From Gemmatimonadota bacterium (lineage in GTDB: Bacteria > Gemmatimonadota > Gemmatimonadetes > Longimicrobiales > Gaopeijiaceae): a stretch of 64,000 nucleotides of DNA. This document shows positions 7,856 to 17,032 of the stretch, piece by piece; within the stretch, counting starts at the first letter, position 1; each line of letters begins with the position of its first letter. The position numbers and the translations under genes are program-made. The stretch is taken from NCBI GenBank assembly GCA_029879725.1, contig JAOUPR010000005.1:1-64000 (forward strand), written 5' to 3'. Under the pieces are notes generated by a model. It did no database searches. It was not told where the DNA came from and saw nothing but the letters and a program-made list of their open reading frames with translations.

Positions 7856-9499
7856 CTACCGTCCGGTCACGAAGGGGGCGTTGGTCACGTTGGGTCCGAC
7901 ACCCTCCTTGGACGCGGCCACCATGCGCGCCACCTCCTCCATCATACGGGCGTTCTCGATGACGATCCCGTCCTTGATGGTGTGGACGATGCCGCTGGTC
8001 CGGACCATCTCACCGTCCCGGAGCGTCAGCGCGCCGAAGGAATAGAGGAAGCGCAGATTGTACGCCGGGTTTCCGTCCACGATGACGAGATCCGCCAGGT
8101 ACCCGGGGCGCACCAGCCCCAGGCGGGGCTGACGGAGCGTCTCGGCGGAGTTCCTGGTCGCGGACTTGATCACCTCCAGCGCGTGCATCCCCGTCTCCCG
8201 GAGGAGCTGGAGCTCCCGGACGTTGCTGAATCCGGGGGTCGCCCAGATGTAGTTGTCGTCGGTTCCGTAGGCGACACGCCCGCCCCGCCGGTTGAACTCG
8301 TAGATGAGATCGCCCCAGAGGTCGAAGGCGTCGTACCAGTACTGCTCGTCCTCGCTGGACCAGTCGTAGTGGAAGGACCCATGGAAGGACGGATTGGGGA
8401 GGTTCCATTCCGTGAGCGCCTGGTGGGTGTACTTCTCGTGCCAGGGGAGGCTCTGGGCGCGGAGGATGTCCCGGTTGGCCTCGTACACCACGCGCGTGGG
8501 GAGCATGGTCACTCCGCACGCCACCATGGAGTCGGCCACGGTGGTGAGGAGCCGCTCCCTGGCGGTGGCGCCCGCCTCCTCCCACACCTTTCCGGCGTGG
8601 CGGAAGCGCATGAGCTCGTCGTTGAAGTTGTAGTCCCTGGGAAAGTCCTGCACCTGACGCCCCAGCGCCGACTCGGCGTAGCCGTAGTGGTGCTCGATCA
8701 TGGTGGCGCCCAGGCAGGCCGCGTTCACCGCGTCCACCACGGCGTTGGTGGAGGGTGGGAGGTGGATGGTGGTGATCCCGCCGGCGTCCCAGACCCCCCG
8801 GGCGACCGCGCCGAAGAGGTCGCGGTCCCAGGTGACGCTCCCCAGGCTCACCACGTGGGCGCCCTTTTCCGCCATCTCCCGGGCGATGCGTTCGGCGTTG
8901 GCCGGGTTCTCCAACTCCTCGCGCGAGAGGTCCAGGCCGGATCCCCACCCCCAGATGGGGTACATGCGCGGCGCCAGGATCTCGTTGCTCGCGCTGCGGG
9001 CCGCCTCCGCCATGGCGGACTCGAGCCCCCGGTCCGGGGCCGGCACCAGGGTGGTCACGCCGTGGGCGAGCTTCGTGTAGTACACGTACTCGATCTCCAT
9101 GGGCTCCGTGCGCAGATGCATGTGGAGATCGATCATCCCGGGCATGACGTACATCCCGGTGGCGTCGATGACCCGGTCGCCCGTGGCCCGCGCCGACTCC
9201 CCGCGGCGTTCGGCCGTGACCGGATCGAAGGGCGTCATGGACTCGATGACGTTCCCGCTGATGACGATGTCGTAGGGTCCGGCCGGGGGTCCGCCGTGTC
9301 CGGGGATGACCATGGCCCCACGGATGACCAGCCGGTCGTACGGTCCTTCGGCCAGGTCACCGAACGTGCGCGTCTGCACGGGGGCCGGACGCGCGGTGGA
9401 GACGGCGCGGACCGCGCTCGACGCCTGGCCGGCGGTGGAAGAGGGGAGGAGCGGCATCGCCAGGAAGGCGAGGACGCAGACGACGGATACGGGACGCAT
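7856..9499 (-). CDS. Secreted amidohydrolase family protein
   Basis: The product (547 aa) starts with a signal peptide (about residues 1-24) and shows an amidohydrolase core: VIDATGMYVMPGMIDLHMHL with the metal-binding His-x-His, a later ATMIEHHYG histidine pair, and the C-terminal LADLVIVDGNP segment that closes the composite beta domain. It resembles imidazolonepropionase-like secreted hydrolases of unknown substrate. The ATG at 9499 is supported by GGAGG 5 nt upstream on the minus strand; the open frame beyond it is only the antisense of the molybdoenzyme gene. It is monocistronic and divergent from that gene. Confidence 0.85.
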   Translation of the reverse strand: MRPVSVVCVLAFLAMPLLPSSTAGQASSAVRAVSTARPAPVQTRTFGDLAEGPYDRLVIRGAMVIPGHGGPPAGPYDIVISGNVIESMTPFDPVTAERRGESARATGDRVIDATGMYVMPGMIDLHMHLRTEPMEIEYVYYTKLAHGVTTLVPAPDRGLESAMAEAARSASNEILAPRMYPIWGWGSGLDLSREELENPANAERIAREMAEKGAHVVSLGSVTWDRDLFGAVARGVWDAGGITTIHLPPSTNAVVDAVNAACLGATMIEHHYGYAESALGRQVQDFPRDYNFNDELMRFRHAGKVWEEAGATARERLLTTVADSMVACGVTMLPTRVVYEANRDILRAQSLPWHEKYTHQALTEWNLPNPSFHGSFHYDWSSEDEQYWYDAFDLWGDLIYEFNRRGGRVAYGTDDNYIWATPGFSNVRELQLLRETGMHALEVIKSATRNSAETLRQPRLGLVRPGYLADLVIVDGNPAYNLRFLYSFGALTLRDGEMVRTSGIVHTIKDGIVIENARMMEEVARMVAASKEGVGPNVTNAPFVTGR

Positions 9500-9670
9500 G
9501 GCGACCTCCGATGGTGGGGATGGGTTCCGCCAAGGTGTCGGGGCGGCGGTGTTCCGGCAATACGGGACATCGTGTGCCTCGACTTGACGCCGGACGGGAT
9601 GGTTCGGGAGGTTGGAGTCGTCGTGGGGGCCGTGCGCGGGCCTCCGTCCCTCCCATCCACGGAACGCGGT

Positions 9671-11902
9671 ATGGAATTCGGCTGGAATCCTTCCCTGTGG
9701 GCCTCCAGGGTCCCCTTCGGTCTGGGGAAGGAGAAACCCCACCACTTCCGGGACATGCTCCGCATCGCGTGGGAGAACCGCGACGAGATGGAGTACGCCA
9801 TGCGCATCCTCGACAAGGGGGTGTGCGACGGGTGCGCGCTGGGCACCACCGGGATGAAGGACTTCACCCTGGACGGCGTCCACCTCTGCACGGTCCGACT
9901 GGAGCTTCTGCGCCTGAACACCATGGGGGCCTTCGACCCGTCCGTGGTGGCCGACGTGGCCTCCCTCGAGGGACTTTCGGGAGAGGCACTGAGGAAGCTC
10001 GGGCGCATCCCCGTTCCGCTGATCAGGCGAGCCGGCGATCCGGGATTCACCCCCATCGGATGGGAGGAGGCCATGGGGCTCCTGGCCGGGAGGGTGCGGG
10101 ACACCGACCCCCGGCGCATGGCCTTCTATCTCACCTCCCGGGGGATCACGAACGAGGTCTACTACGCCGCGCAGAAGGTGGCGCGCTTCCTGGGTACGAA
10201 CCACGTCGACAACTCGGCGCGCATCTGTCACGCTCCGAGTACCACGGCGCTCAAGCGATCCCTGGGGGTCGCGGCGTCCACCTGCTCGTACAGCGACTGG
10301 ATCGGCACCGACCTCCTGGTGTTCTTCGGTTCCCACGTGGCGAACAACCAGCCCGTCGCCACCAAGTACATGTACCGGGCAAAAGAGCAGGGTACGCGCA
10401 TCCTCATGGTGAACGCCTTCCGCGAGCCCGCCATGGAGCACTACTGGATTCCCTCCATCTTCGACAGCGCGCTGTTCGGAACGCGCCTCTGCGACGAGTT
10501 CTTCCAGGTGCACCAGGGTGGAGACGTGGCGTTCCTCGACGGGGTCCTCAAGCATCTGGTGGCGCGGGGCGCGGTGGACCGTGGCTTCGTGGAAGGACAC
10601 ACCGAGGGCTTCGACGACGTGTGCGCCGCGCTGGAGGCGCAGCCGTGGGAAGATCTCGAGCGGTTCAGCGGCGTTCCCCGCGCGGAGATGGAACGTTTCG
10701 CGGAGCTGGTGGCCGGAGCCCGCAATGCCGTCTTCGTGTGGAGCATGGGGATCACCCAGCACCGTTTCGGCGTGGACGCCGTGCAGGCCATCGTCAACCT
10801 GGCGCTCGCCCGGGGGTACGTGGGGCGCGAGAAGTCCGGCCTCATGCCCATCCGCGGCCACAGCGGGGTGCAGGGGGGCGCGGAGGTGGGAGCGGTGCCC
10901 TGGTCCTTCCCCGGTGGACGGGCGGTGGGCGAGGAGGGCGCCGCGGAGATGACGGCGCTCTGGGGCTTCGACGTCCCTCCGTGGCGGGGGCTCTCCGCGG
11001 TGGAGACCGTACACGCGGCGCACCAGGGTGGAATCGACCTCCTGTGGGCCATCGGCGGCGACTACCTCGGCACCCTCCCCGATCCGGCGTACTGCCGGCA
11101 GGCGCTGGAGCGCGTGCCGCTGCGCGTGCACCAGGACATCGTCCTGGCCCACCAGATGTTCGTGGACACCACGGACACGGTGCTGGTCCTTCCCGCCACC
11201 ACGCGGTACGAGCAGCCCGGTGGAGGGACGGAGACCTCCACGGAGCGGCGCATCTACTTCTCCCCGGAGATCCCGGGACGCCGCATCCCCGGCGCGCGCT
11301 CCGAGTGGGAGGTGCTGGCGGATCTCGCCCGGCGCGTCGATCCGGAGCGGGCTCCCGCCCTCGGCCTCCACGACGCCCGGTGGATCCGTGAGGACATCGC
11401 GCGGGCGGTCCCCTTCTACGACGGGATCCAGCGGCTCCGACACGCGGGGGACGCGATCCAGTGGGGCGGTCCCCGGCTGTGTGAGGGAGGCCGTTTCGGC
11501 CTCCCCGGCGGAAGGGCGCGCTTCCACGTGGCCATCCCACCCGAGACGGATCTTCCCGAAGGTCGCTTCCACCTCAGCACCCGGCGCGGAAAGCAATTCA
11601 ATTCCATGGTGCAGAAGGAGCGCGACCCCATCACCGGGGGGATGCGCGATCACGTGTTCATGGCGGAGGCCGATGCGCGCCGCCTGGGCCTGGCGGAGGG
11701 AGATCCGCTCACGCTCCGCTCCGAGGTGGGGGTCTTCCACGGGCGCTGCCGCATCGCCCCGGTGAAGGAGCGCAATCTCCAGGTGTTCTGGCCGGAAGCC
11801 AACCCGCTCATCCGGAGGGACGTGGTGGAGCCGCAGTGCGGGATCCCGGACTTCAACGCCGTGGTGCAGGTGTTCGCGGGGAAGGGAGACGGATCGCCGT
11901 GA
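9671..11902 (+). CDS. FdhF/YdeP-type molybdopterin oxidoreductase
   Basis: This 743-aa protein belongs to the DMSO-reductase superfamily, FdhF/YdeP branch: an N-terminal Cys motif (GVCDGCALG followed by HLC), the bis-MGD binding core (LTSRGITNEVYYAAQKVARFLG; ARICHAPSTTALKRSLG), SGVQGGAEVG in the middle and the C-terminal molybdopterin dinucleotide-binding domain (FHLSTRRGKQFNSMV). The ATG at 9671 puts WNPSLW near the N-terminus as in related proteins as I recall them; an in-frame ATG at 9599 would add 24 residues. The substrate is unknown, and formate dehydrogenase activity should not be assumed. fdhD, mobA and mobB follow directly. Confidence 0.85.
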   Translation: MEFGWNPSLWASRVPFGLGKEKPHHFRDMLRIAWENRDEMEYAMRILDKGVCDGCALGTTGMKDFTLDGVHLCTVRLELLRLNTMGAFDPSVVADVASLEGLSGEALRKLGRIPVPLIRRAGDPGFTPIGWEEAMGLLAGRVRDTDPRRMAFYLTSRGITNEVYYAAQKVARFLGTNHVDNSARICHAPSTTALKRSLGVAASTCSYSDWIGTDLLVFFGSHVANNQPVATKYMYRAKEQGTRILMVNAFREPAMEHYWIPSIFDSALFGTRLCDEFFQVHQGGDVAFLDGVLKHLVARGAVDRGFVEGHTEGFDDVCAALEAQPWEDLERFSGVPRAEMERFAELVAGARNAVFVWSMGITQHRFGVDAVQAIVNLALARGYVGREKSGLMPIRGHSGVQGGAEVGAVPWSFPGGRAVGEEGAAEMTALWGFDVPPWRGLSAVETVHAAHQGGIDLLWAIGGDYLGTLPDPAYCRQALERVPLRVHQDIVLAHQMFVDTTDTVLVLPATTRYEQPGGGTETSTERRIYFSPEIPGRRIPGARSEWEVLADLARRVDPERAPALGLHDARWIREDIARAVPFYDGIQRLRHAGDAIQWGGPRLCEGGRFGLPGGRARFHVAIPPETDLPEGRFHLSTRRGKQFNSMVQKERDPITGGMRDHVFMAEADARRLGLAEGDPLTLRSEVGVFHGRCRIAPVKERNLQVFWPEANPLIRRDVVEPQCGIPDFNAVVQVFAGKGDGSP

Positions 11903-12747
11903 TGGGGCGGCGCGGGGCCACTCGGACGCTGCGCGTGACGCGTTACCGCGAGGGGGGTGCCGAGCGGGTGCGCGAGTCCCTGGCCGTGGAGGAGCCGCTG
12001 GAGATCCGGGTGGCGTGGACCGTTCCGGGTGGAGAGCGACGCTCGGAGCAGCTCACGGTGACCATGCGGACCCCCGGCGACGACTTCGACCTGGTGGCGG
12101 GGTTCCTCTTCGCCGAGGGCGTGGTGTCCGGGCGCGACGAGTTGGGTGAGCTCACCTACTGCCGTGGGGACGACACCCAGGAGTACAACGTGGTGGAGGC
12201 CCGCCTCCGCGCCGGGGTGGGGTTCGACGCGCCGTCACACCGGCGTCACTTCATGACCTCGTCCAGTTGCGGCGTCTGCGGGAAGGCATCCCTCGACGCG
12301 GTGGCCGACACGGGATGCGTGGTGCTTCCCGGAGGCACCGTGCGGGTGGAGCCGGCGCTCCTCCCGGACCTTCCCCGGCGTCTCCGCGACCGCCAGGAGG
12401 GATTCCACCGCACGGGAGGGCTTCACGCGGCGGGGCTGTTCACCCCCGAGGGCGAACTGGTCGATCTCCGCGAGGACGTGGGGCGGCACAACGCCGTGGA
12501 CAAGGTGCTGGGGCACGAGTTCCTGGGCCCGGGCCTCCCCGCCACCGAGCGGGTCCTGGTGGTGAGCGGGCGGACCTCCTTCGAGATCATCCAGAAGGCC
12601 GTGCGGGCGGGGGTGCCGGTGGTGGTGGCGGTGGGCGCGCCTTCCAGCCTGGCCGTGGAGCTGGCCCGGCGGTTCGGCCAGACGCTGGTGGGCTTTGCTC
12701 GCGACGGGGGGTTCAACGTGTACGCCGGCGCGGAGCGCCTGGGTTGA
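11902..12747 (+). CDS. fdhD: Sulfur carrier protein FdhD
   Basis: FdhD (281 aa) carries sulfur from a cysteine desulfurase to the molybdenum cofactor of formate dehydrogenase-like enzymes. The defining Cys pair is visible in TSSSCGVCGKASLD, and further family segments include RTPGDDFDLVAGFLFAEG (written here MRTPGDDFDLV), REDVGRHNAVDKV and SGRTSFEIIQKA. The ATG shares one base with the stop of the upstream oxidoreductase, so the two are almost certainly cotranslated and the oxidoreductase is the likely client. Confidence 0.93.
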   Translation: MGRRGATRTLRVTRYREGGAERVRESLAVEEPLEIRVAWTVPGGERRSEQLTVTMRTPGDDFDLVAGFLFAEGVVSGRDELGELTYCRGDDTQEYNVVEARLRAGVGFDAPSHRRHFMTSSSCGVCGKASLDAVADTGCVVLPGGTVRVEPALLPDLPRRLRDRQEGFHRTGGLHAAGLFTPEGELVDLREDVGRHNAVDKVLGHEFLGPGLPATERVLVVSGRTSFEIIQKAVRAGVPVVVAVGAPSSLAVELARRFGQTLVGFARDGGFNVYAGAERLG

Positions 12748-13355
12748 GCGCGCTCATGGGGGTGGTTCTGGCGGGAGGGCGGGGCCGCCGCTTCGGGGCG
12801 CCCAAGGCGGACGCGCGCGTGGGTGGGTCCACCCTGGCGCACCGGGCGGTGTCGGTCCTGACGGAGGTGTTCGACACGGTCGTCGTGGTGTCCTCGCTCC
12901 CGGTGGCGCCTCCTCCCGGTGTGCCGGTGATTCCCGACGTCGTCGCCGACGCCGGCCCCATGGGTGGGCTCCACGCCGGCCTCGTCCACGCCGCGGACGC
13001 GGGGTTCGGCGGGGTGTTCGTGCTGGCGTGCGACCTCCCCCTCATGGAGGCGCGGGTGGTCGCGGCGGTGGCGGCGTCCTGGTCGGGGGACGGCGCCGTG
13101 GCGGCCCCGCGGGCGGACGCTCCGGGTGTGGAGACGCTGTGCGCCGCGTACGGCGTGGGGATCCTCGCCGAGATCGAGGGGCGCCTGGCGGCGGGGGATC
13201 TCGGCCTCCAGGATCTCTTCGCCTCGGTGGGAGGGAAGGTCGTACGCGTCGAGGCGTTCGAGGCCGACACGGACGCCTTCTTGAACGTGAACACCCCCGC
13301 GGACCGCGATCGAGCGGAGAACCTCCTGGCCCGGCGTGGAAGGGACTCCTCATGA
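12744..13355 (+). CDS. mobA: Molybdenum cofactor guanylyltransferase MobA
   Basis: MobA (203 aa) attaches GMP to molybdopterin to make the MGD cofactor. The nucleotide-binding motif GVVLAGGRGRRFG lies at the N-terminus, with Lys in APKADARVGG, then ACDLPLM holding the metal-binding Asp and NVNTPAD near the end. A TTG at 12744 overlapping the fdhD stop gives an N-terminus MSALMGVVLAGG; an ATG at 12756 is the alternative. It supplies bis-MGD for the upstream oxidoreductase. Confidence 0.88.
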   Translation: MSALMGVVLAGGRGRRFGAPKADARVGGSTLAHRAVSVLTEVFDTVVVVSSLPVAPPPGVPVIPDVVADAGPMGGLHAGLVHAADAGFGGVFVLACDLPLMEARVVAAVAASWSGDGAVAAPRADAPGVETLCAAYGVGILAEIEGRLAAGDLGLQDLFASVGGKVVRVEAFEADTDAFLNVNTPADRDRAENLLARRGRDSS

Positions 13356-13894
13356 ACCGATCCTCTCCCGTCGTGGTCTGCGTCACGGGGAAGAAGAAGT
13401 CCGGAAAGACCACCACCACGGTGGGGCTGGTGGAGGAACTCGTCCGACGTGGACATCGCGTCATGACCGCGAAGCACGGACACGGGTTCGCGCTGGACAC
13501 GGAAGGGACGGACTCCTGGCGCCACCGGCACGAGGGCGGGGCCCATCGCGTGGTGCTGGCCGGCCCGCGGGAGATGGCGGTGGTGGGGGAGTGGGGGTCT
13601 TCCGGCGAGGCGGGGTTGGAGGAACTCGTGGAGCGATTCCTCGCCGACGCGGAGATCGTGGTGGCGGAGGGGTTCAAGAGTTCCTCCGCGCCCAAGATCG
13701 AGGTGTTTCGATCGTCGGCCCACGAAGCCCCTCTGTACGGATCGGATCCCCGGTACGACGCCACCTGCCTTGCCATCCTCACCGACGTGGCGGACTTTCC
13801 CGCCCACGTCCCGGTCATGGACGTGAACGATCCGGCGCGTTTTCGGCGCCTCGCGGATCTGGTGGAATCGCTGCGAGCGGGGGGGGACGCATGA
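13352..13894 (+). CDS. mobB: Molybdopterin-guanine dinucleotide biosynthesis protein MobB
   Basis: The product (180 aa) is a small P-loop GTPase: Walker A GKKKSGKTTTTVGLVEEL, the KHGHGFALDTEGTDSWRH segment typical of MobB, and VVAEGFKSSSAPKIEVFR. MobB is thought to assist MobA by handling GTP or delivering cofactor. The start overlaps the mobA stop as ATGA, and the stop overlaps the acyltransferase start in the same way. Confidence 0.92.
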   Translation: MNRSSPVVVCVTGKKKSGKTTTTVGLVEELVRRGHRVMTAKHGHGFALDTEGTDSWRHRHEGGAHRVVLAGPREMAVVGEWGSSGEAGLEELVERFLADAEIVVAEGFKSSSAPKIEVFRSSAHEAPLYGSDPRYDATCLAILTDVADFPAHVPVMDVNDPARFRRLADLVESLRAGGDA

Positions 13895-15063
13895 AGAGCG
13901 AGGAAGGAATGGATTCCGGCGGGGCGGCCGCGGAGGGTGCCGTGGAGACCCCGGTGCCAGGATCGGGAGGCCGCCTGACCTCCCTCGACGCCTTCCGGGG
14001 GCTCACCATCGCGGGGATGATCCTGGTGAACAACCCGGGGAGCTGGAGCCACATCCATGCACCCCTTCGTCATGCCGAGTGGCACGGGTGGACCCCCACC
14101 GACCTGATCTTCCCGTATTTCCTCTTCATCGTGGGGGTCGCCATCCCCTTCTCGTTCGCGAGGCGCCTCGCCGAAGGGGAGCGCCGGCGGGACCTCTTCC
14201 GCCACGTGGTGCGCCGGGCCCTCATCCTGGTCGGGTTGGGGCTCCTCATGCGGGCCGTGCCCGACTTCGACATCCTGGAGATGCGATGGCCCGGGGTTCT
14301 CCAGCGCATCGGGGCCGTGTACATGGTGGCGGCCGCGCTCTACCTCTGGGTGGGACCGCGAGGGCGTTGGGTGTGGAGTGGAGGACTCCTCCTCGTCTAC
14401 TGGGCCCTCATGACGTGGATCCCGGTTCCGGGGTACGGCGCCGGAGACCTGAGCGCCGAGGGGAACCTGGCCGCCCACCTGGACCGCCTCCTCATGGGCG
14501 GACACCTCTGGCAGGGCACGTGGGATCCGGAGGGGCTCCTCTCCACCGTGCCCGCGGTGGTTTCCACGCTCCTGGGGATCTTCGCCGGGGAATGGCTCCG
14601 CTCGGGTCGGGACCGGCCGGAGCTCTTCCGGGGGCTGATGGCCGCGGGGGCGGTACTCATCCCCCTCGGTCTCGTGTGGGACCTGGCCTTTCCCATCAAC
14701 AAGAACCTGTGGACGAGTTCGTACGTCGTGTTCACCACCGGCACCGCGCTCATCCTCCTGGGAGTCCTCTACTGGGCCATCGACGTGAAGGGATGGAAGG
14801 GGGCGTGGCACAAGCCGCTGGTGGTGTACGGAACCAACGCCATCGCCGTGTTCGTCCTCTCCGGGATGATGGCCAAGATGATGGGACGCATCCGGGTGGG
14901 CGGCGAAGGGGGAACTTCCGTGCACGGGTGGATCCACGGGACCTTCTTCCGGTCGTGGCTCGGCGACCTGAACGCGTCGTTGGCGTTCGCCCTTTCGTAC
15001 GTGGTGTTCTGGCTGGTCCTCATGTGGCTCCTGTATCGGCGCAGGATCTTCATCAAGATCTGA
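13891..15063 (+). CDS. Membrane acyltransferase family protein (NagX/HGSNAT-like)
   Basis: This 390-aa polytopic protein has about ten hydrophobic segments and the N-terminal signature TSLDAFRGLTIAGMILVNN plus PTDLIFPYFLFIVG, typical of the DUF1624/DUF5009 group that includes heparan-alpha-glucosaminide N-acetyltransferase and bacterial NagX. Members move acetyl groups across the membrane onto sugars. The first 25 or so residues are Gly/Ala/Glu-rich and probably disordered. It is ATGA-coupled to mobB, an odd neighbour: it may simply share the transcript rather than the pathway. Confidence 0.82.
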   Translation: MKSEEGMDSGGAAAEGAVETPVPGSGGRLTSLDAFRGLTIAGMILVNNPGSWSHIHAPLRHAEWHGWTPTDLIFPYFLFIVGVAIPFSFARRLAEGERRRDLFRHVVRRALILVGLGLLMRAVPDFDILEMRWPGVLQRIGAVYMVAAALYLWVGPRGRWVWSGGLLLVYWALMTWIPVPGYGAGDLSAEGNLAAHLDRLLMGGHLWQGTWDPEGLLSTVPAVVSTLLGIFAGEWLRSGRDRPELFRGLMAAGAVLIPLGLVWDLAFPINKNLWTSSYVVFTTGTALILLGVLYWAIDVKGWKGAWHKPLVVYGTNAIAVFVLSGMMAKMMGRIRVGGEGGTSVHGWIHGTFFRSWLGDLNASLAFALSYVVFWLVLMWLLYRRRIFIKI

Positions 15064-15153
15064 CGGACGTGGCGACATGCCTTGCCCGGCATCCGGGGAT
15101 CGGCTCATGTTGCGAACCACACATCCACTTCTCCAGACCGGAACACCTGCCCC

Positions 15154-15624
15154 ATGATGGACATCGAGAGGTATTCACGGCTCCTCGTGTGTCTCGGACT
15201 CGCCGCGTGCGCGTCGGCGCCCCAGGAGTCCGCGCCCGTCGACGCGCCCACCGCCACCGCTCCGTCCGCCACGGCCCCGGCTCCGTCCCAGGCGGCCACG
15301 GCCGGCGCAGGCATCTTCACGGCGGATCAGGCATCGCGGGGCGAGGCCGTCTTCCAGAACGTCTGCTCCGAGTGCCACTACGCCAGCGAGTTCCGCGGGA
15401 GAGCCTTCCAGGCCACCTGGGAAGAGCGCACCGTGCGCGACTTCTATCGGCAGATCGTCCGGACCATGCCCGACGGCGAGCCCGGGTCCCTGGCGCCACA
15501 GGAATACGTCGACGTGGTCACCTTCGTGCTCCGGAGCAACGGATTCCCGGTCGGCTCGGTGGAACTTCCGCCGGACGACGAGGTCCTCCGCGGGTACTCC
15601 ATGAAGGCCCCCGAGAGCAACTGA
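15154..15624 (+). CDS. Lipoprotein c-type cytochrome
   Basis: The product (156 aa) begins with a short lipoprotein-type signal (LLVCLGLAAC, lipid-modified Cys near residue 21), then a Pro/Ala/Thr-rich linker and a single class I cytochrome c domain with haem motif CSECH and a C-terminal segment with candidate axial Met residues. It would be tethered to a membrane on the periplasmic side. A second ATG at 15157 gives the same protein minus one Met. A weak promoter candidate is TTGCCC (15082) with CATGTT (15106). It lies 24 nt ahead of a Tat-exported flavoenzyme, its likely electron donor. Confidence 0.83.
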   Translation: MMDIERYSRLLVCLGLAACASAPQESAPVDAPTATAPSATAPAPSQAATAGAGIFTADQASRGEAVFQNVCSECHYASEFRGRAFQATWEERTVRDFYRQIVRTMPDGEPGSLAPQEYVDVVTFVLRSNGFPVGSVELPPDDEVLRGYSMKAPESN

Positions 15625-15648
15625 GACCCCTTCCGGGAGTACGACCCG

Positions 15649-16953
15649 ATGCCCATCGATCGCAGGAACTTTCTTCGGGCCGCCACCGCCGGTGCCGGTC
15701 TCGCGTTGGCGGGAGGGACGCCCGCGGGCGCGGAGGGGCCGAAGACCGCGTCGCGGGGAGCGCCCCTGGTGCGCTCCGGGGTGTCTCCCGACGTGGTGGT
15801 GGTGGGCGCCGGGTCCTTCGGTTCCTGGACGGCGCTGAATCTCCAGCGCATGGGCGCCCGGGTCACCCTGGTGGACCAGTACGGGCCCGGGAACTCGCGC
15901 TCGACGTCGGGCGGTGAGACCCGCGGCGTACGCACCAGCTACGGCGACCGTCCGCACGGGCTCTTGTGGGGACGGTGGGCCGCCCGGGCCATCGAACGCT
16001 GGAAGGAGTGGGACGAAGAGCACGCCGGCGGGATGCTTCCGCGCGTGTTCTTCACCACGGGCGACATCATCATGCGCGACGAGGTCACCCCGTTTCTCGC
16101 CGACACCATGGCCAACTGGGACGTCATGGGCCACGAGTACGAGGTGCTCACGGCGGAGGAGATCCGGTACCGGTGGCCGGTGATCAGGACGCCGGACGTG
16201 AACGTGGGCCTGTACGAGCCGGCTGCCGGAGTCGTGCGCGCCCGGCGGACCATCGAGTCGGTGGCGCAGGTCTTCCGTCGGGAAGGCGGCACGGTGCGGA
16301 TCGGGCGCGTGGAGATGGGAGACGTGGAGGGCCGTACCGTCCAGAACGTGCGTCTCGCGGACGGAGAGCGGATCGGTGGACAGACGTTCGTCTTCGCCCT
16401 CGGTCCCTGGTTCCCCAAGTTCTTCCCGGACCTCATGCGCCGCCGGTTGCGCATCCAGACGTTGGGGCACGTCTACTACTTCGCGACCCCGCCGGGGGAC
16501 GAGTCGTACCGGTATCCCAACCTTCCCAGCTACAACGTTCCGGGCGTGACCGGGTGGCCGGTTCTGGGCCGGGACGCGCGGGGCTTCCGTATCCGCACGG
16601 GCGGGCATCGGGACGACGATCCGGACACGAGTGTCCGGTGGATCGACGCCGAGTACCACCAGCGCCCGCGAGATGTCCTGGCGAAGTACTTTCCCGACCT
16701 CGCCGAGAGGCCCATCAACGAAACCCGAGCGTGCCACTACGAATCCAGCGTGGACTCCAACTTCATCATCGACGAACATCCGGACTACGACAACGGATGG
16801 TTGGCGGGTGGGGGATCGGCGGAGGCGTTCAAGCAGGGCCCCGTCCTGGGCGAGTACATCGCGGGGCGGGTGCTGGGGACGGAGGTCGACGAAGAATTGA
16901 AGGAGTCATTCCGCCTCAAGGACGAGGAGTTCGAGTCGGAAGACCGGCGCTGA
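15649..16953 (+). CDS. Tat-exported FAD-dependent oxidoreductase (DAO family)
   Basis: This 434-aa protein has a twin-arginine signal (DRRNFLRAATAG near residue 4-15) and then a DAO-type flavin fold: dinucleotide motif VVVVGAGSFGSWTALNLQ, the segment STSGGETRGVRTSYG that in monomeric sarcosine oxidase-like proteins approaches the flavin, and a C-terminal SNFIIDEHPDYDNGWLAGGGSAEAFKQGP. It resembles sarcosine/N-methyl amino acid oxidases but is folded with cofactor before export. GGGAG lies upstream of the ATG. Together with the cytochrome lipoprotein it suggests a periplasmic amine or amino-acid dehydrogenase; the substrate is unknown. Confidence 0.85.
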   Translation: MPIDRRNFLRAATAGAGLALAGGTPAGAEGPKTASRGAPLVRSGVSPDVVVVGAGSFGSWTALNLQRMGARVTLVDQYGPGNSRSTSGGETRGVRTSYGDRPHGLLWGRWAARAIERWKEWDEEHAGGMLPRVFFTTGDIIMRDEVTPFLADTMANWDVMGHEYEVLTAEEIRYRWPVIRTPDVNVGLYEPAAGVVRARRTIESVAQVFRREGGTVRIGRVEMGDVEGRTVQNVRLADGERIGGQTFVFALGPWFPKFFPDLMRRRLRIQTLGHVYYFATPPGDESYRYPNLPSYNVPGVTGWPVLGRDARGFRIRTGGHRDDDPDTSVRWIDAEYHQRPRDVLAKYFPDLAERPINETRACHYESSVDSNFIIDEHPDYDNGWLAGGGSAEAFKQGPVLGEYIAGRVLGTEVDEELKESFRLKDEEFESEDRR

Positions 16954-17032
16954 CGGATCGGACGGGCATGATTCCTGCACTTGCATCCTTGGATCGTCCT
17001 CGTCGTTTGCTCCCGAACGGGCCCCGCCGAAC

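Noticed and set aside
9584-9612. TTGACG at 9584 as a promoter for the molybdoenzyme gene
   Set aside because: No acceptable -10 lies at 16-18 nt spacing.
9500-11740. Upstream continuation of the amidohydrolase open frame on the minus strand
   Set aside because: The signal peptide start at 9499 with GGAGG is clear, and the rest is antisense to the molybdoenzyme.
16978-17000. Sigma54-like promoter before the PAS kinase (TGCAC and TTGCA)
   Set aside because: The two elements lack the required spacing and the GG/GC core dinucleotides.
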